The notes: generated by a model not told the origin, from the sequence alone. DNA of 64,000 bases from Prauserella shujinwangii (GCF_003001955.1 NZ_PVNH01000012.1:124001-188000); one strand, 5' to 3'; positions 26,045 to 34,520 are shown, counted from the first letter of the stretch. Numbers and translations: made by a program.

Positions 26045-26577
26045 GCCTGCACGCCTCCGCACTGTCCAGCCTGGAGAGCTGGCAGCCCCCGACGGCGGCG
26101 CAGGAGTCGCTGCGGCAGGCCTACCTGGGCTTCCTGGTGGCCCGTGCCGACGCCTGCGCGCGGGAGTGCGCGGCGGGACACCTGACGGCGTCGGCCGTCG
26201 TGCTGGACGACACCGGCGAGCGGGTGCTGCTCACCCTGCACCCCCGGGTCGGCCGCTGGCTGCAGCTCGGCGGGCACTGCGAGCCTGGTGACGAGTCGCT
26301 GGCGGCGGCCGCGCTGCGCGAGGCGCGGGAGGAGTCGGGGATGTCCGGACTGCGGATCGACCCGGAGCCGTTGCACCTGGAGGTGCATCCGATCACGTGC
26401 TCGCTGGGAGTGCCGACCCGGCACTTCGACGTGCGCTTCCTGGTGCGCGCGCCGCGGGGCGCGCAGGCCGTGCGCAGCGCGGAGTCCGACGACCTGCGCT
26501 GGTGGCCCGCGACGGCGCTGCCCCCGGACACCGAGGACCTCACCGAGCTGCTCGCCACCGCGCTCGACCGCGCCTGA
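26041..26577 (+). CDS. NUDIX hydrolase
   Basis: The 178-residue protein has the Nudix box [24 protein letters not shown]-like signature at about 83-105 (GG...E...REAREESG), preceded by [13 protein letters not shown]. The start GTG overlaps the fbiB stop as GTGA, so it belongs to the F420 operon. Nudix enzymes cleave nucleoside diphosphates linked to other groups; a housekeeping role in nucleotide or F420-precursor clean-up is possible but not shown. Confidence 0.9.
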   Translation: MSLHASALSSLESWQPPTAAQESLRQAYLGFLVARADACARECAAGHLTASAVVLDDTGERVLLTLHPRVGRWLQLGGHCEPGDESLAAAALREAREESGMSGLRIDPEPLHLEVHPITCSLGVPTRHFDVRFLVRAPRGAQAVRSAESDDLRWWPATALPPDTEDLTELLATALDRA

Positions 26578-26617
26578 CGCCCGGGGCCGCCCGCCGTCCC
26601 CGGCGGTGAATGGCACT

Positions 26618-26632
26618 GCCCCAGACCGGGGC
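26618..26632 (+). terminator. Weak hairpin after the NUDIX gene
   Basis: GCCCC, an AGACC loop and GGGGC form a 5-bp stem, 41 nt after the NUDIX stop and shortly before the regulatory inverted repeat. It could end the F420 operon transcript; support is limited to the stem. Confidence 0.3.
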
Positions 26633-26640
26633 GGGGTTGA

Positions 26641-26690
26641 CTTTGTAGCATGTTTTGTGTCACCTTCTTGGGACAAGCAATGCTACAAAG
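26641..26690 (+). promoter_or_regulatory. Inverted repeat overlapping the Shine-Dalgarno of the membrane protein/GntR operon
   Basis: CTTTGTAGCAT (26641-26651) and its exact complement ATGCTACAAAG (26680-26690) flank 28 nt, with further partial pairing inward. The right arm ends in AAAG, which is the beginning of the strong ribosome binding site AAAGGAGG (26687-26694) before the GTG at 26699. TTGACT at 26637-26642 could be a -35 box. The site could be a two-part operator for the downstream GntR protein, or an mRNA hairpin that hides the ribosome binding site. Confidence 0.55.
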
Positions 26691-26698
26691 GAGGGGTT

Positions 26699-27502
26699 GT
26701 GAACGTACCTGTCGACGACGCGGGCCTGCGCCGCGCACGCCGGTGGCTGGTCCGGCACGGGGCACCAGGCCAGGAGCCGGACCGGTTGCTGGCCGCCCGG
26801 ATGACCGTGCGGGAACGGATGCGCCATCAGCTGATCCTGCACGCGCTGATGCTGGCGTTCCTCGTCATCGGGTTCGCCGTGCTGCGGGAGTTCGTCCGGT
26901 TCTCCGTCGCCGTCGACGGCGTGGAGCTGATGGGCCCGCTGCTGCTGGCCGGGGCGTACCTGCTGGCCGCGGCCTCGGCGTGGTGGCTGGCGCACCGCAA
27001 GCGGCGCGCCGAGCAACGGATCGCCGCCACCCTGCCCCGGAGGACCGCGCACAGCGCCGTGCGGCTGCCCCGCGAGGTGCTCGGCGCGCCGTTCCTCGCC
27101 GCCGTCGCGGTCACCTACGCGGGCGGGGTCGCCCTCGGCGCGGGCATGCTGCTGTTCGGCGGCCACCTCGTCGACCGGGTGCTGGGGCTGATCCTCACCG
27201 CCGGCACCCTGGTCTTCGGGGTCCTCACCGCGCTCGTGGCCGGGGAGGAGGTCCGCAGGCCCGCCCTCGCGGACGGCGACGCCGCGCTGGCCGTCGACGA
27301 CCTGCTCCGCACCCAGGACTCTCACCAGGGCGTGCCCTACAGCCTGCCGGTCGCGCTGGTCATGTCGATGATGACGGTGAGCCCGGTGTTCACCGGGCTG
27401 CTGCTCGGGTACGTCGCCGTCGCCCTGCTGCTGTGGGGAGCGACGTACCTGACCGACCACCGCCGCCCGCTGCCCCGGACCGCCGCGGAGCCGACGCGAT
27501 GA
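26699..27502 (+). CDS. Membrane protein cotranscribed with a GntR regulator
   Basis: The 267-residue protein has an N-terminal charged helix and about six hydrophobic segments in pairs (ILHALMLAFLVIGFAVL, GPLLLAGAYLLAAASAWWLA, FLAAVAVTYAGGVALGAGML, LGLILTAGTLVFGVLTALVA, VALVMSMMTVSPVFTGLLLG, YVAVALLLWGATYL). I recognise no family. GTG at 26699 has an excellent ribosome binding site. The ATGA overlap with the YtrA-type regulator is the arrangement seen where such a regulator controls membrane transport or envelope-stress genes, though no ABC ATPase is present here. Confidence 0.75.
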   Translation: MNVPVDDAGLRRARRWLVRHGAPGQEPDRLLAARMTVRERMRHQLILHALMLAFLVIGFAVLREFVRFSVAVDGVELMGPLLLAGAYLLAAASAWWLAHRKRRAEQRIAATLPRRTAHSAVRLPREVLGAPFLAAVAVTYAGGVALGAGMLLFGGHLVDRVLGLILTAGTLVFGVLTALVAGEEVRRPALADGDAALAVDDLLRTQDSHQGVPYSLPVALVMSMMTVSPVFTGLLLGYVAVALLLWGATYLTDHRRPLPRTAAEPTR

Positions 27503-27855
27503 TCATCAGTGTGGACGCGGACTCCAAGGTGCCGCCGTACGAGCAGGTCCGCTCGGAGCTGGCCAGGCAGATCAACGACGGCACGCTGGCCGTGGGCACG
27601 AAGCTGCCCACGGTGCGCAGGCTCGCGGCCGACCTCGGCATCGCGCCGAACACGATCGCCAGGGCCTACCGGGAGCTGGAGGAGGCCGGGCTCATCGAGA
27701 CGCGGGGCAGGGCGGGCAGCTTCGTCGGCTCGTCGGGCGACACCAGCAGGCAGCGGGTGCGGGAGGCGGCGGCGGAGTACGCCGCGGTGGCGCACCGGAT
27801 GGGCATCGGCCCCGACGAGGCGCTGGCGATCGTCACCGCCGCCCTGCGCTCGTGA
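27499..27855 (+). CDS. GntR-family regulator, YtrA subfamily
   Basis: A 118-residue short GntR protein: winged helix at about 10-75 (PPYEQVRSELARQI, TKLPTVRRLAADLGIAPNTIARAYRELEEAGLIETR) and a small helical C-terminus for dimerisation rather than a large effector domain. It overlaps the membrane-protein gene by four bases. The inverted repeat upstream of the operon (26641-26690) is a reasonable candidate operator. Its TGA stop (27853-27855) lies inside the left arm of a family A palindrome. Confidence 0.9.
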   Translation: MIISVDADSKVPPYEQVRSELARQINDGTLAVGTKLPTVRRLAADLGIAPNTIARAYRELEEAGLIETRGRAGSFVGSSGDTSRQRVREAAAEYAAVAHRMGIGPDEALAIVTAALRS

Positions 27856-27894
27856 GCGGGAAACGTTGTTCTTACCACGGAAAACACTCACGAG
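27849..27894. repeat. Family A palindrome, copy 2
   Basis: Left arm 27849-27868 (CTCGTGAGCGGGAAACGTTG), loop TTCTTA, right arm 27875-27894. Inner arm positions have diverged but the outer CTCGTGAG/CTCACGAG pair is intact. The GntR stop TGA (27853-27855) and the DUF1445 stop (27888-27890, minus strand) are both made by these outer arms. Confidence 0.75.
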
Positions 27895-28664
27895 AGGTAG
27901 TCGTGGTCGCGGGCGTCGGTGATGGCCATGTGGCCGGGGGCGTGGCCGATCGCGAACGGCGGCCGCGACCGCATCACCGCCGCCTGCGGGGTCACGCCGC
28001 AGGCCCAGAACACCGGCAGCTCCCCCGGCCGGATCTCCACCGCGTCGCCGAAGTCGGGGTGGTCGAGGTCCTCCAGCCCCAGCAGGCCGGGAGAGCCGAC
28101 GTGCACCGGCGCGCCGTGCACCGCCGGGTACCGCGCCGTGACCCGCACCGCGAGCGGGACCAGCTCGGCGGGCACCGGCCGCATCGACACCACCAGCGAG
28201 CCCGACAGGCGGCCCGCGGGCCTGCACTCCCGGTTGGTGCGGTACATCGGCACGTTCGTGCCCGCCTCGATGTGCCGCACCGGCACGCCCGCGTCCAGCA
28301 GCGCCGTCTCGAACGTGAAGCTGCAGCCGACGAGAAACGACACCAGGTCGTCCCGCCACACCCCGGTCACGTCCGCGCACTCGTCGACGAGCTCCCCGTC
28401 GCGGTAGACGCGGTAGGCAGGCAGGTCGGTGCGCAGGTCGCCGGAGAAGATCGACGCGCTGGTCTCGCCGGGCTCGGTGACGTCGAGCACCGGGCACGCC
28501 TGCGGGTTGCGCTGCGCGAACAGCAGGAAGTCGTAGGCGTGGTCGCGCGGCAGGCTGATCAGGTTGGCCTGCGCCCAGCCCGCGCAGAAACCCGAGGTCG
28601 GCACGCGCAGCCCGGCCCGGAACTTCGCCCTCGCCTCGGCGGGGGTCAGCGCCGCGTTGGTCAT
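27888..28664 (-). CDS. DUF1445 putative hydro-lyase (YcsI-like)
   Basis: The 258-residue protein has the DUF1445 pattern: [49 protein letters not shown] and [13 protein letters not shown] near the end. In Bacillus subtilis ycsI lies with pxpA, an NRAMP-like gene, pxpB and pxpC (from memory); the same companions except pxpA are here. It ends the four-gene operon and overlaps pxpC by four bases. A cyclase or hydratase acting on 5-oxoproline/glutamate (D-glutamate cyclase-like) is the likely chemistry, not demonstrated from sequence. Confidence 0.88.
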   Translation of the reverse strand: MTNAALTPAEARAKFRAGLRVPTSGFCAGWAQANLISLPRDHAYDFLLFAQRNPQACPVLDVTEPGETSASIFSGDLRTDLPAYRVYRDGELVDECADVTGVWRDDLVSFLVGCSFTFETALLDAGVPVRHIEAGTNVPMYRTNRECRPAGRLSGSLVVSMRPVPAELVPLAVRVTARYPAVHGAPVHVGSPGLLGLEDLDHPDFGDAVEIRPGELPVFWACGVTPQAAVMRSRPPFAIGHAPGHMAITDARDHDYLS

Positions 28665-29536
28665 GGTCCTCTCCTTCCCCGCGCGGTGAACCTGAGCCGG
28701 AGGCCAGGACGCGCCTGCGCGGCCTTGTCGACATCGGCGGCGACCACCACCGCGATCACCGGGTAGCCGCCGGTCACCGGATGATCGGCGAGGAACAGCG
28801 TCGGCCTGCCCCCTGGCGGCACCTGCAACGCCCCGGCCACCATGCCCTCGCTCGGCAGCTCGTCGTCCCTGGCACGGTCCAGCCGGGGCCCGTCGAGCCG
28901 GATGCCGACGCGGTCGCAGTCGGCCGTGACCGTGTACGGCGCACCGAACAGTGTGGCGAGTGCCCGCGCGGTGAACCAGTCGTCGCGCGGGCCGGGCACC
29001 ACCGTGAGCACCAGTTCCTCCGCCGCGGGCGCGGCGACCGGAGCGAACCCGACCGGGGCCCAGTGCGCGGGCGGTGGGCCCGTGGCCAGCACCGTGCCCC
29101 GGCGCAACGGTTCCGGGCCGAGCCCGGACAGCACGTCCGTCGCCCGGGAGCCGAGCACGGGCTCCACGTCGAGCCCTCCGCGCACCGCCACGTAGCTGCG
29201 CAGTCCCCGCTCGGGTGCGCCGAGCCGCAGCAGCGCGCCCCCGGGCACGCGCAGCACCGTGTCGGTCGCCGCGCCCCGCCCGCCGACGGTCACCGGGCAC
29301 GGCGCTCCCGTGACCACCACCGTGAGGTCCCGCAGCGCCCGCGCGGCGAACCCACCGAAGGTCACCTCGACCGCCGCGGCACCCTCGTCGTTGCCGGCGA
29401 GGCGGTTCGCCAGGCGCAGCGCGGCGCGGTCCGCCGCCCCGGACGTGCCGACCCCGATGCCCGCGTAGCCGGGCCTGCCGAGGTCTTGCACCGTCGACAG
29501 TGGACCGGTGTCGAGCACCTCCAGCGCCGCGGTCAT
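28661..29536 (-). CDS. pxpC: 5-oxoprolinase subunit PxpC (KipA-like)
   Basis: The 291-residue protein matches the AHS2/KipA domain: [43 protein letters not shown] near the start, and [17 protein letters not shown] near the end. With PxpB and PxpA it forms the ATP-dependent prokaryotic 5-oxoprolinase that opens pyroglutamate to glutamate. It overlaps both neighbours by ATGA. No pxpA gene is visible in this window. Confidence 0.93.
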   Translation of the reverse strand: MTAALEVLDTGPLSTVQDLGRPGYAGIGVGTSGAADRAALRLANRLAGNDEGAAAVEVTFGGFAARALRDLTVVVTGAPCPVTVGGRGAATDTVLRVPGGALLRLGAPERGLRSYVAVRGGLDVEPVLGSRATDVLSGLGPEPLRRGTVLATGPPPAHWAPVGFAPVAAPAAEELVLTVVPGPRDDWFTARALATLFGAPYTVTADCDRVGIRLDGPRLDRARDDELPSEGMVAGALQVPPGGRPTLFLADHPVTGGYPVIAVVVAADVDKAAQARPGLRLRFTARGRRGP

Positions 29537-30144
29537 CGCTGCTCCTGGAACCGGACCCGCACCCCCGGCCGCAGCAGCGCGGGCGGGTCCCGGTCGGGCC
29601 GCCAGATCTCCAGGCCGGTCCGGCCGATCAGCTGCCAGCCGCCCGGCGACGACCTCGGGTAGATGCCGCTGAACGTCCCGGCGAGTCCGACCGCGCCGGC
29701 CGGGACCCGGGTGCGGGACTCCGCCCGCCGGGGCACCTCCAGCCGTGGCGAACCACCGACGAGGTAGCCGAAGCCGGGTGCGAACCCTCCGAACGCGACC
29801 GTCCACTCCCGCCGGGTGTGCTCGGCGACCACCTCGTGCTCGGTCAGCCCGGTCAGCCGCGCCACCTCGGCGAGGTCGGCGCCGTCGTACACCACCGGCA
29901 CCCGCACCAGCTCCCCGCTCCCCTCCGTGCCGGGCACCGGCCTGGTCCCCCGCACCACCCGCTCGATCTCCACCGAGTCGGCGACCTCCGGGTCCAGCCG
30001 CAGCAGCAGGGTGCGGGCGGCGGGCACCAGGTCGGTGACGCCGGGAGGCGGCGCCGCGCGCAGTGCCGCGTGCAGACCCCGGACCGCGTCCAGGTCGTCG
30101 AGCTCCACGAGCAGCCCAGAGTCGGCACACGGCAGGACACGCAT
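29533..30144 (-). CDS. pxpB: 5-oxoprolinase subunit PxpB (KipI-like)
   Basis: A 203-residue AHS1/KipI domain protein with the conserved [15 protein letters not shown], the [22 protein letters not shown] segment and [10 protein letters not shown]. It partners PxpC in the 5-oxoprolinase. Its gene follows the NRAMP-like permease after 4 nt and overlaps pxpC by 4 nt, so the four genes from 31372 to 27888 form one operon. Confidence 0.93.
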   Translation of the reverse strand: MRVLPCADSGLLVELDDLDAVRGLHAALRAAPPPGVTDLVPAARTLLLRLDPEVADSVEIERVVRGTRPVPGTEGSGELVRVPVVYDGADLAEVARLTGLTEHEVVAEHTRREWTVAFGGFAPGFGYLVGGSPRLEVPRRAESRTRVPAGAVGLAGTFSGIYPRSSPGGWQLIGRTGLEIWRPDRDPPALLRPGVRVRFQEQR

Positions 30145-30148
30145 CTTC

Positions 30149-31372
30149 CTAGCTCCACAACTCGACGATGCCGCTCAGCGACTTCCACCCCAGGTACACC
30201 GTCAGCAGCCAGGCGGCCGAGCCGACCGCCAGCAGCCACCGCGGGTAACGGTATCCGCCGAGCAGGTCCGCCCGCCGCGCGGCGACCCACAGCAGCACGC
30301 CGAAACCGACGGGCAGGATCAGCCCGTTGAGCGCGCCCGCGAGGATCAGCAACGTGGTCGGAGCCTGCTCCAGCAGCAGGAACGCGGTCACCGAGACGGC
30401 GATGAACGCGATCACCAGCCAGTTGCGCCGCCGCTGCAGCGCGGGCGAGAACGACACCAGGAACGACACCGACGTGTAGGAGGCGCCGAGCACGGACGTG
30501 ATGCCCGCGGCCCAGAGGATCATCCCGAACAGCCGCAGCCCCACCTCACCGGCGGCGTGGGCGAACGCGTCGGCCGGCGGGTTGTCGGTGGCCAGCGTGG
30601 CGCCACCGGCGACCACGCCGAGGATGGCGAGGAACAGCACGATCCGCATCACGCCGGTGACCAGCAGGGACGTCACCGAGCTGCGGCTGACCTCGGCGAC
30701 CCGCTCGGGGCCGGTGATACCGGCGTCGACCAGCCGGTGCGCGCCGGCGTAGGTGATGTAGCCGCCGACCGTGCCACCGATCAGCGTGGTGATGGCGAGG
30801 AAGTCGACGGTGTCGGGCACGACCGACTGCCGCAGCGCGTCGCCGACCGGCGGGCCGGAGACGATCGCGACGTACGCGGTGAGCCCGATCATCAGCAGCC
30901 CGAGCACGACGACCAGCCGGTCCATCGCGATTCCGGCCCGCCTGCTGAGGAAGAGGCCGATCGCGATCACCGCGGAGATCGTGCCGCCGATCTTGACCTC
31001 CAGCCCGAGCAGGGCGTCCAGGCCGAGCGAGGTGCCCGCGATGTTGCCGATGTTGAACACGAGCCCGCCGAACACGACGAGCGCGGCCATGAGGTAGCCG
31101 ACCCCGGGCAGGACCCGGTTGCCCAGCTCCTGCGCGCGCAGGCCGGAGACGCCGATGACGCGCCAGACGTTCAGCTGCACCGCGATGTCGATGACGATCG
31201 ACACGACGATCGCGAAGGCGAACGCCGCGCCGAGCTGCACCGTGAACTGCGTGGTCTGGGTGATGAAGCCGGGTCCGATGGCGCTGGTCGCCATCAGGAA
31301 CACCGCGCCGAGCAGAGCACTGCGCTTGACCGCGGCACCCACCGTGCCCGCGTTGCTGGTCTTGTCGGCCAT
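30149..31372 (-). CDS. NRAMP-family permease (YcsG-like), probable 5-oxoproline operon transporter
   Basis: The 407-residue protein has about 11 membrane segments with the NRAMP-like start LMATSAIGPGFITQTTQFTVQLGA in helix 1 and a VFNIGNIAGTSLGLDALLG segment in helix 3. Canonical metal transporters have DPGN in helix 1; here it reads GPGF, lacking the metal-binding Asp and Asn. That argues against divalent-metal transport and for another substrate, plausibly 5-oxoproline, given the operon. The start ATG at 31372 has GAGGGGAG upstream; a longer start at 31423 would run into the operator region. Confidence 0.87.
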   Translation of the reverse strand: MADKTSNAGTVGAAVKRSALLGAVFLMATSAIGPGFITQTTQFTVQLGAAFAFAIVVSIVIDIAVQLNVWRVIGVSGLRAQELGNRVLPGVGYLMAALVVFGGLVFNIGNIAGTSLGLDALLGLEVKIGGTISAVIAIGLFLSRRAGIAMDRLVVVLGLLMIGLTAYVAIVSGPPVGDALRQSVVPDTVDFLAITTLIGGTVGGYITYAGAHRLVDAGITGPERVAEVSRSSVTSLLVTGVMRIVLFLAILGVVAGGATLATDNPPADAFAHAAGEVGLRLFGMILWAAGITSVLGASYTSVSFLVSFSPALQRRRNWLVIAFIAVSVTAFLLLEQAPTTLLILAGALNGLILPVGFGVLLWVAARRADLLGGYRYPRWLLAVGSAAWLLTVYLGWKSLSGIVELWS

Positions 31373-31411
31373 GGGGGACTCCCCTCGTCTCGGGTCCCCG
31401 GACCGTACTGA

Positions 31412-31424
31412 ATTGTTGAACAAT
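31412..31424. promoter_or_regulatory. FadR/FCD-type GntR operator
   Basis: ATTGTTGAACAAT is a perfect 13-bp palindrome that fits the TNGTNNNACNA half of GntR/FadR-type sites. It lies between the NRAMP-pxp operon and the divergent FCD regulator gene. Related half sites (TTGTCGAAC at 31438-31446, TTGTTAAAC at 31451-31459) follow. TAAACT at 31455-31460 could be the -10 box of the regulator gene. Confidence 0.6.
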
Positions 31425-31483
31425 CCTGCAAGGCTCTTGTCGAACGTCTTTGTTAAACTGAGACGTCACAGAACGGAGGCCGG

Positions 31484-32182
31484 ATGACCACCACGGACCC
31501 GTGGGTGGACCTGCTCGCGGGCGAGCGCTCGCTGCTCGACCGCACCAGCACCGCCGAGCGGGTGGCGGACGTGCTCCGCCAGCGGATCATCGAGGGGGCC
31601 CTGCCGCCCGGCAGCCGGCTGTCCGAGGAGAGCGCGGGGCGCGCGCTCGCGGTGTCGCGTAACACCCTGCGGGAGGCGTTCCGGCTGCTCGTGCACGAGC
31701 GGCTGCTGGTGCACGAGTTCCACCGCGGTGTGTTCGTCCGCAAGCTGACCGCCGACGACGTCGTGGACCTCTACCGGATCCGCCGGATGCTGGAGACGAG
31801 CGCCATCCGGAGAGCGGGCGACGCGGACGGCGAGCGGGTGGCCGCGCTGGACGCGGCCGTCCGGGCGGGCGAGACCGCGTCGGCCGAGCATCGCTGGCTC
31901 GACGTCGGCACCGCGAACATGCGCTTCCACCAGGCCGTGGCGGGCCTGGCGGGCAGCCCGCGCGTGGACGAGACCATGCGGCAGCTGCTGGCCGAGCTGC
32001 GGCTGGCGTTCCACGTCATGTCCCGGCCGCGCGAGTTCCACGAGCCCTACCTCGCGGCCAACCGCGCCATCACCGACCTGGTCACCGCGGGCGAGATCGG
32101 CGCGGCCGAACGCAGGCTCGAGGACTACTTCGACGCCGCCGAGGCCCAGCTCGTCGAGGCCTACCGGGAGCTCGCGGGCTGA
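31484..32182 (+). CDS. GntR-family regulator with FCD domain
   Basis: The 232-residue protein has a GntR winged helix (about 18-80: ERVADVLRQRIIEGALPPGSRLSEE, ALAVSRNTLREAFRLLVHERLL) and a helical FCD ligand domain (about 85-225). It is divergent from the NRAMP-pxpB-pxpC-DUF1445 operon, with a good palindromic site between them, so local control of 5-oxoproline use is likely. In Bacillus the corresponding regulator KipR is of the IclR type (from memory), so the control protein has been exchanged. Start ATG follows CGGAGG. Confidence 0.9.
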   Translation: MTTTDPWVDLLAGERSLLDRTSTAERVADVLRQRIIEGALPPGSRLSEESAGRALAVSRNTLREAFRLLVHERLLVHEFHRGVFVRKLTADDVVDLYRIRRMLETSAIRRAGDADGERVAALDAAVRAGETASAEHRWLDVGTANMRFHQAVAGLAGSPRVDETMRQLLAELRLAFHVMSRPREFHEPYLAANRAITDLVTAGEIGAAERRLEDYFDAAEAQLVEAYRELAG

Positions 32183-32186
32183 CGGC

Positions 32187-32380
32187 GTGTCCGCCATCCG
32201 CGCTCACGTGTCCGCCATCCGCGCTCACGTGTCCGCCATCCGCGCTCACGTGTCCGCCACCTGCGCTCACGTGTCCGCCATCCGCGCCGCGCGGCCGCGC
32301 ACGGACGGCGGACACGCCGACACCACGCGCGGACACGCGTGCACAGACCGCGGACACGCGTGCACAGACCGCGGACACGG
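32187..32380. repeat. Family B array: inverted set of 21-bp tandem repeats
   Basis: Five direct units beginning GTGTCCGC start at 32187, 32208, 32229, 32250 and 32271, each 21 bp apart (GTGTCCGCCATCCGCGCTCA plus C). After a GC-rich centre near 32295, four inverted units ending in CGGACAC appear at 32309, 32330, 32351 and 32372, again 21 bp apart. The array fills the space between the convergent FCD regulator and DNA glycosylase genes and could fold as one long stem or as stacked hairpins. Confidence 0.85.
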
Positions 32381-32385
32381 CGGGG

Positions 32386-33303
32386 TCAGATGGCGCGGTA
32401 GTCCCGGACCGCCGCCCTCGGGCCGAACCGCGGTCGCGAGAACCCCACCGCCTCCAGGTACCGCACGGCGCGGTGCCGCTGCGGTGCGTACGGCGCCAGC
32501 TCGGCGTGCAGGCCCGCGTCGTCCAGCTCCCTGCCGACCAGCGCGTGCCCGACGACAGCCGGGATGTGGAAGTCACCGAAGCTGACGGCGTCCGGATCGC
32601 CCCACGCCCGCTGCGCGATCTCCGCCGACGTCCACACGCCGATCCCCGGCACCTGCCGCAGGAACTCGCGGCCCGGCACCCCGCGCAGCTCGGCCGCCCG
32701 CTCCAGCCGGTGCGCGACCCTGGCCGCCGCGACCAGCGTCGTGCGCCGGGCCAGGTCCACGCCCGCGCGGTGCCAGTCCCAGTCGGTGACGGACCGGATC
32801 GCGGCGGGCGTGGGCGGCACCCGCATCCCCGCCGGGGCAGGCCCCGGCGCGGGCTCGCCGAACCGGCGGCACAGCTCGCGCCACGACCGGCGCGCCTCGT
32901 AGCCGGTGACCTTCTGCTCCAGCACCGACGGCACCAGCACGTCCCACACGCGGCCGGTCGCGCCCAGCCGCAGCAGCGGGAACCGGCGGCGCGCCCGCGC
33001 GACGGCATCGTGATGGGCGGCGAAACCCGAGTCGTCGTCCTCCGCGCCGAGCAACCGGGGAACACCGTCGAGGAGCACCCCGGCTCCCGTGCCCCACGCC
33101 TTCGCCTCCACGACCGTGTCCCCGGCCCGCAGCACCAGCGTGCCGGGACCGTCGGCCGTGTTCGCCGTGACCCAGACGTGACCGCCGTCGTCGAACCGCA
33201 GGCACGGATCGCCACGGCCGCGGCGCAGCGGCGCCAGCACCCCCGCGAGGTCGACCGGGAACGGCGCGCGCCACCGCCGGTACCGTTCAGGCTGTTCAGG
33301 CAT
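32386..33303 (-). CDS. HhH-GPD superfamily DNA glycosylase (AlkA-like)
   Basis: The 305-residue protein has an N-terminal TBP-like AlkA_N region (residues about 1-110) and a helix-hairpin-helix plus catalytic Asp segment: LRQVPGIGVWTSAEI followed by VSFGDFHIPAVVG (Asp in GDFH). It should excise damaged bases, most likely alkylated purines. No cysteine-rich Fe-S loop is present at the C-terminus. The start overlaps the stop of the guanylyltransferase gene by 8 bases, so the two are co-transcribed. Confidence 0.88.
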   Translation of the reverse strand: MPEQPERYRRWRAPFPVDLAGVLAPLRRGRGDPCLRFDDGGHVWVTANTADGPGTLVLRAGDTVVEAKAWGTGAGVLLDGVPRLLGAEDDDSGFAAHHDAVARARRRFPLLRLGATGRVWDVLVPSVLEQKVTGYEARRSWRELCRRFGEPAPGPAPAGMRVPPTPAAIRSVTDWDWHRAGVDLARRTTLVAAARVAHRLERAAELRGVPGREFLRQVPGIGVWTSAEIAQRAWGDPDAVSFGDFHIPAVVGHALVGRELDDAGLHAELAPYAPQRHRAVRYLEAVGFSRPRFGPRAAVRDYRAI

Positions 33304-34375
33304 CGGAGGAGAACCGGATCCCGCCGTCGGGCAGCGTGACGCCGGGCCACACGCGCGCGCCGTCGAGCAGCTCGCAGCCCGCGCCCACCACGGCGCCGTC
33401 CCCCAGCACGACCCCGCGCAGCACCGCGCCCTCGCCCACCCGGGCGCCCGCGCCGAGCACCGACCGCTCCACGACCGCGTCCGGGGCCACCACGGCACCG
33501 TCGAACAGCACCGCGCCGTCCACCGTGGCGCCCGCGGCGACCTCGGCGCCGCTGCCGACGGTGGCACCACCGGTCACGGTGGCACCGTCGGCCACCTTCG
33601 CCCCGTCGAGGCACAGTGCCTCGCCCACCGGGCCGGGCAGCGCCGACGTGGGAGCGACGCCGCGCACGAGGTCGGCGGAACCCCGCACGAACGCCTCCGG
33701 CGTGCCCACGTCGAGCCAGTAGGAGCTGTCGACGAACCCGTGCACGTGGGCGCCGTCACCGAGCAGGCTGGGGAACGTCTCCCGCTCGACCGAGACGGGC
33801 CTGCCCGCCGGGATGTCCTCGATCACCTCGCGGCGGAACACGTAGCAGCCCGCGTTGATCTGGTCGGTCGGCGGGTTCGGGGTCTTCTCCAGGAACGCGG
33901 TGACCCGCCCCTCGGCGTCGGTGGGCACCGAGCCGAACCGGCTCGGGTCGGGCACGCGCTGCAGGTGCAGGGTGACGTCCGCGCCCGCGCGCCGGTGGGT
34001 GCCGACGAGCTCGCCGAGGTCGGCGCCGGACAGGATGTCGCCGTTGAACACCACGGCGTCGTCGGCCCGCAGCCGGTCCGCCACGTTGCGGATCGCGCCG
34101 CCGGTGTCGAGCGGCACGTCCTCCACGACGTAGTCGATCTCCAGGCCCAGCGCGGCGCCGTCGCCGAAGAACTCCTCGAACACCTCGGCCCGGTACGAGG
34201 TGCCGAGCACGACATGGGTGATCCCCGCAGCGCGGATGCGGGAGAGCAGGTGCGACAGGAACGGCACCCCCGCGGTCGGCAGCATCGGCTTCGGCGCGGA
34301 CAGGGTCAGCGGACGCAGCCGCGTGCCCTTGCCCCCCACGAGGATCACGGCATCGACGCCGGAAACGGCGGTCAT
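33296..34375 (-). CDS. manB: Mannose-1-phosphate guanylyltransferase (NDP-sugar pyrophosphorylase)
   Basis: The 359-residue protein begins DAVILVGGKGTRLRPLT, with PKPMLPTAGVPFL and FNGDILSG for nucleotide and metal binding. A left-handed beta-helix of hexapeptide repeats follows from about 250 (VADGATVTGGATVGSGAEV). This matches the actinobacterial ManB (Rv3264c), which makes GDP-mannose for mannan and glycolipid synthesis. ATG at 34375 is preferred; another ATG three codons upstream has the ribosome binding site too close. wbbL lies further upstream as in mycobacteria, with one extra gene between. Confidence 0.88.
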   Translation of the reverse strand: MTAVSGVDAVILVGGKGTRLRPLTLSAPKPMLPTAGVPFLSHLLSRIRAAGITHVVLGTSYRAEVFEEFFGDGAALGLEIDYVVEDVPLDTGGAIRNVADRLRADDAVVFNGDILSGADLGELVGTHRRAGADVTLHLQRVPDPSRFGSVPTDAEGRVTAFLEKTPNPPTDQINAGCYVFRREVIEDIPAGRPVSVERETFPSLLGDGAHVHGFVDSSYWLDVGTPEAFVRGSADLVRGVAPTSALPGPVGEALCLDGAKVADGATVTGGATVGSGAEVAAGATVDGAVLFDGAVVAPDAVVERSVLGAGARVGEGAVLRGVVLGDGAVVGAGCELLDGARVWPGVTLPDGGIRFSSDA

Positions 34376-34520
34376 CGCGAGCATTCCTCCCTCACTGGCC
34401 CACCGGTGACGACAGACCGTGTGAAACGCTGACGGTCCGAGGCCGGAGGGCCTACCCTAGACCCAGACAGCGGCGGCCCCGTTCGGAGAGGGCCTCGGGT
34501 GAGGTACGGGAGGCGAGGGC

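Noticed and set aside
30149-31372. Manganese/iron transporter MntH
   Set aside because: The helix 1 metal motif DPGN is replaced by GPGF, and the operon context is 5-oxoproline use.
32187-32380. CRISPR array
   Set aside because: Units are 21 bp with no unique spacers, arranged in inverted sets, and there are no cas genes.
32187-32585. Possible repeat protein (VSAIRAH repeats) starting in the family B array
   Set aside because: The open frame is a consequence of a 21-bp repeat and runs antisense into the DNA glycosylase gene; there is no ribosome binding site.
34453-34520. tRNA or small RNA in the manB/hypothetical-protein intergenic region
   Set aside because: No cloverleaf or strong hairpin could be drawn.
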